Source: an uncultured Amaricoccus sp. (GTDB taxonomy: Bacteria; Pseudomonadota; Alphaproteobacteria; Rhodobacterales; Rhodobacteraceae). Taken from it: 6,451 nucleotides of DNA. The position numbers and the translations under genes are program-made. The notes under the pieces are model-generated. The model saw only the letters and a program-made list of their open reading frames with translations. It had not been told where the DNA came from and made no database searches. The stretch spans positions 1-6,451 of the forward strand of contig NZ_CALLYO010000069.1 in the NCBI RefSeq assembly GCF_937858865.1, in the 5' to 3' direction. Numbering within the stretch: position 1 is the stretch's first letter; every line of letters begins with the position of its first letter. Positions 5,221 to 6,451 of the stretch are shown one piece after another.

Positions 5221-6077
5221 GCGCCGCGGCCTTCCCGATCGCGCCCGGGGACCGGGCGGCCGGGCAGCGGGCGGCGCTCTGGACCGGGGCGGCGGCTTTC
5301 GCGCTCGCCGCGCACGCCGGGGCGGTCGCCTGGGCGCTGCGCCAGCCGCCGCCCTTCGCCGTCGACCCGGCGCCGGCGCCGGCGGTGATGATCGACCTCG
5401 AGCCGGCGGCGGTCGCCCCGCAGGCGCCGGTCGAGTCCCTCGCCACCGACAACCTGGACGCGCCGGAGATCGAAGAGAGCATGCCCGAGATCGCCCCGCT
5501 CGCGCCGCCGCCGGCGCCGCCCGCGGTGCCGGTCGAGCCGCTGCGCGCCGAGGTTCCGGATGCGCTGCCCGCGGCCGAGCCGCCGCCCGAGCTGCCGGTG
5601 CCGGTGACGCGCCCCGCGGCGCGGCCGCGCGACATCGCGCTCGCCGCGGCCGCGCCGGCGAAGCCGGTCGAGAAGGTCGAGCGCAGGGCGCCGGAGCCGG
5701 AGAAGGCCTCGCGGGCGCAGACCCGCGCCCGGACCACGGCGCCGACGGCGAAGGTCGCCGCCGCGCCGGCCAAGGCGGCGGGGGCGAGCGCCTCGCTGTC
5801 GCCGGCCAGGTGGGAGGCGCGGCTGATGGCCCATCTCGAGCGGCGCAAGAAGTACCCGGCCGGCGCCCGCAAGCGGCGCGAGGAGGGCACGGTGCTGGTG
5901 CGCTTCGCCATCGACGGCGGCGGCAACGTGCTCTCGGCCGGGCTGGTGCGCTCCTCGGGCTTCGCCGAGCTCGACCAGGCGGTGCTGGCGCTGGTGCGCG
6001 GCGCCTCGCCGGTCCCCGCCCCGCCGCCCGGCGCGCCGCACGAGATCACCGCGCCGGTGCGCTTCTCGATCCGCTGA
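5217..6077 (+). CDS. tonB: TonB energy-transducing protein
   Basis: The product has 286 residues. A membrane anchor at about 21-41 contains AAHAGAVAWAL; His-33 corresponds to the essential His-20 of E. coli TonB, while the position of Ser-16 is Ala. Residues 43-195 are a Pro/Ala/Glu-rich linker, acidic first (EIEESMPEIAP, 84-94) and basic later (KPVEKVERRAPEPEK), as in periplasm-spanning TonB proteins. The C-terminal domain (about 196-286) has WEARLMAHLERRKKYPAGAR (199-218), EGTVLVRFAIDGGGNVLSAG (223-242), SSGFAELDQAVLALV (246-260) and the final VRFSIR strand. It transfers energy from ExbB/ExbD to outer-membrane receptors for iron complexes or heme. The start overlaps the exbD stop as ATGA. 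Downstream is a heme-degrading monooxygenase, which suggests heme as a main substrate of the receptor; no receptor lies in the window. Confidence 0.93.
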   Translation: MSAAAFPIAPGDRAAGQRAALWTGAAAFALAAHAGAVAWALRQPPPFAVDPAPAPAVMIDLEPAAVAPQAPVESLATDNLDAPEIEESMPEIAPLAPPPAPPAVPVEPLRAEVPDALPAAEPPPELPVPVTRPAARPRDIALAAAAPAKPVEKVERRAPEPEKASRAQTRARTTAPTAKVAAAPAKAAGASASLSPARWEARLMAHLERRKKYPAGARKRREEGTVLVRFAIDGGGNVLSAGLVRSSGFAELDQAVLALVRGASPVPAPPPGAPHEITAPVRFSIR

Positions 6078-6106
6078 TGCGAAACACCCCCTGAGAACAA
6101 GCCAAG

Positions 6107-6111
6107 AGGAG
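6107..6111 (+). promoter_or_regulatory. Ribosome binding site of the heme monooxygenase gene
   Basis: AGGAG in an A-rich stretch ends nine bases before the ATG at 6121. The 43-base gap after tonB is less GC-rich than the coding sequence around it but shows no clear promoter or terminator. Confidence 0.6.
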
Positions 6112-6120
6112 ATTTCCCGC

Positions 6121-6429
6121 ATGTTTCTCGCCATGAACCGCTTCCGGGTGCTGCCCGGGTCCGAGGCCGCCTTCGAGGAGGCCTGGCGCGCGCGCGACGG
6201 CCGGCTCGGCGAGATGCCGGGCTTCGTCGAGTTCCACCTGCTGCGCGGCCCGAGCAGCGACGGCCACACGCTCTACGCCTCGCACACCATCTGGCGCGAC
6301 GAGGCGGCCTTCCAGGCCTGGACGACCTCGGAGCAGTTCCGCTCGGTGCACCGCAGCGCCGGGGAGCGGAAGGTGCTCTACGACGGGCATCCCGAGCTCG
6401 AGACCTTCACCGACGTCGAGGGGGTCTGA
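6121..6429 (+). CDS. ABM-fold heme-degrading monooxygenase (IsdG/HmuD/HmuQ-like)
   Basis: The product has 102 residues, the normal size for a one-domain ABM (antibiotic biosynthesis monooxygenase) protein. It begins MFLAMNRFRVLPGSEAAFEE and continues with RDGRLGEMPGFVEFHLLRGP (25-44) and HTLYASHTIWRDEAAFQAWT (49-68), a pattern I recognise from rhizobial HmuD/HmuQ. The catalytic set known from IsdG/IsdI appears kept at nearly the same numbers: Asn-6, Trp-67 and His-77. From family knowledge it binds heme in the cytoplasm and opens the ring to release iron. Its position behind exbB-exbD-tonB, in the same direction and 43 bases away, supports a role in using imported heme. The general ABM fold also includes quinol monooxygenases, so the heme role rests on motif plus context. 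Confidence 0.83.
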   Translation: MFLAMNRFRVLPGSEAAFEEAWRARDGRLGEMPGFVEFHLLRGPSSDGHTLYASHTIWRDEAAFQAWTTSEQFRSVHRSAGERKVLYDGHPELETFTDVEGV

Positions 6430-6432
6430 GCC

Positions 6433-6451
6433 TTGGCCGAAGCGATTGCCG
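6433..6451 (+). CDS. Possible start of a further gene, cut by the window edge
   Basis: A TTG at 6433-6435, three bases after the monooxygenase stop, opens a frame reading L/M-A-E-A-I-A to the window end. GAGG at 6418-6421 is eleven bases upstream, which is rather far for a ribosome binding site. Only six codons are visible, so no product can be named; the context would suit another heme-use gene. Confidence 0.25.

Noticed and set aside
5157..6269. Minus-strand open frames opposite tonB
   Set aside because: They mirror the Pro/Ala-rich tonB linker; no motif or ribosome binding site supports them.

Overview
This is a very GC-rich window, coding almost throughout, with strong Ala/Gly/Pro/Arg bias and codons ending in G or C. 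It looks like an alphaproteobacterium. The best hints are the ExbB with a signal peptide and long Ala/Pro-rich leader, an alphaproteobacterial style of MurQ, and a heme-degrading monooxygenase resembling rhizobial HmuD/HmuQ. Genus and species cannot be fixed from the sequence.

Left, minus strand (1-1381): a two-gene amino-sugar operon. A BadF/BadG-type N-acetylglucosamine kinase (nagK) is followed, with an ATGA stop/start overlap, by a SIS-domain sugar-phosphate isomerase/deaminase of the GlmS/NagB-II/AgaS type, cut off by the window edge. Together they would phosphorylate GlcNAc and process the amino-sugar phosphate.

Middle, plus strand (about 1420-3624): a divergent short intergenic region carries a promoter covered by two tandem inverted repeats. 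These precede a type II toxin-antitoxin pair: an Xre/MbcA/ParS-type (DUF2384) antitoxin and a RES-domain toxin of the NAD+ phosphorylase/ADP-ribosyltransferase superfamily, overlapping by GTGA. Only 58 bases after the toxin comes murQ (MurNAc-6-phosphate etherase) on the same strand with a TTG start. The toxin-antitoxin pair therefore sits between genes of one pathway, amino-sugar use and peptidoglycan recycling, and murQ may be read from the toxin-antitoxin promoter.

Right, plus strand (about 3667-6451): after a 191-base intergenic region with a candidate promoter comes a TonB energising operon, exbB-exbD-tonB, with very tight spacing. A small ABM-fold heme-degrading monooxygenase follows 43 bases later. 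This is an iron/heme uptake unit: ExbB/ExbD/TonB drive an outer-membrane receptor not seen here, and the monooxygenase would open imported heme to release iron. A further gene may begin at the right edge.

The most interesting signals are regulatory. The operator-like pair fills the toxin-antitoxin promoter, and a related element sharing a 9-base core lies in reverse orientation at the expected start site of the exbB promoter. No RNA genes, insertion sequences or CRISPR arrays were seen.
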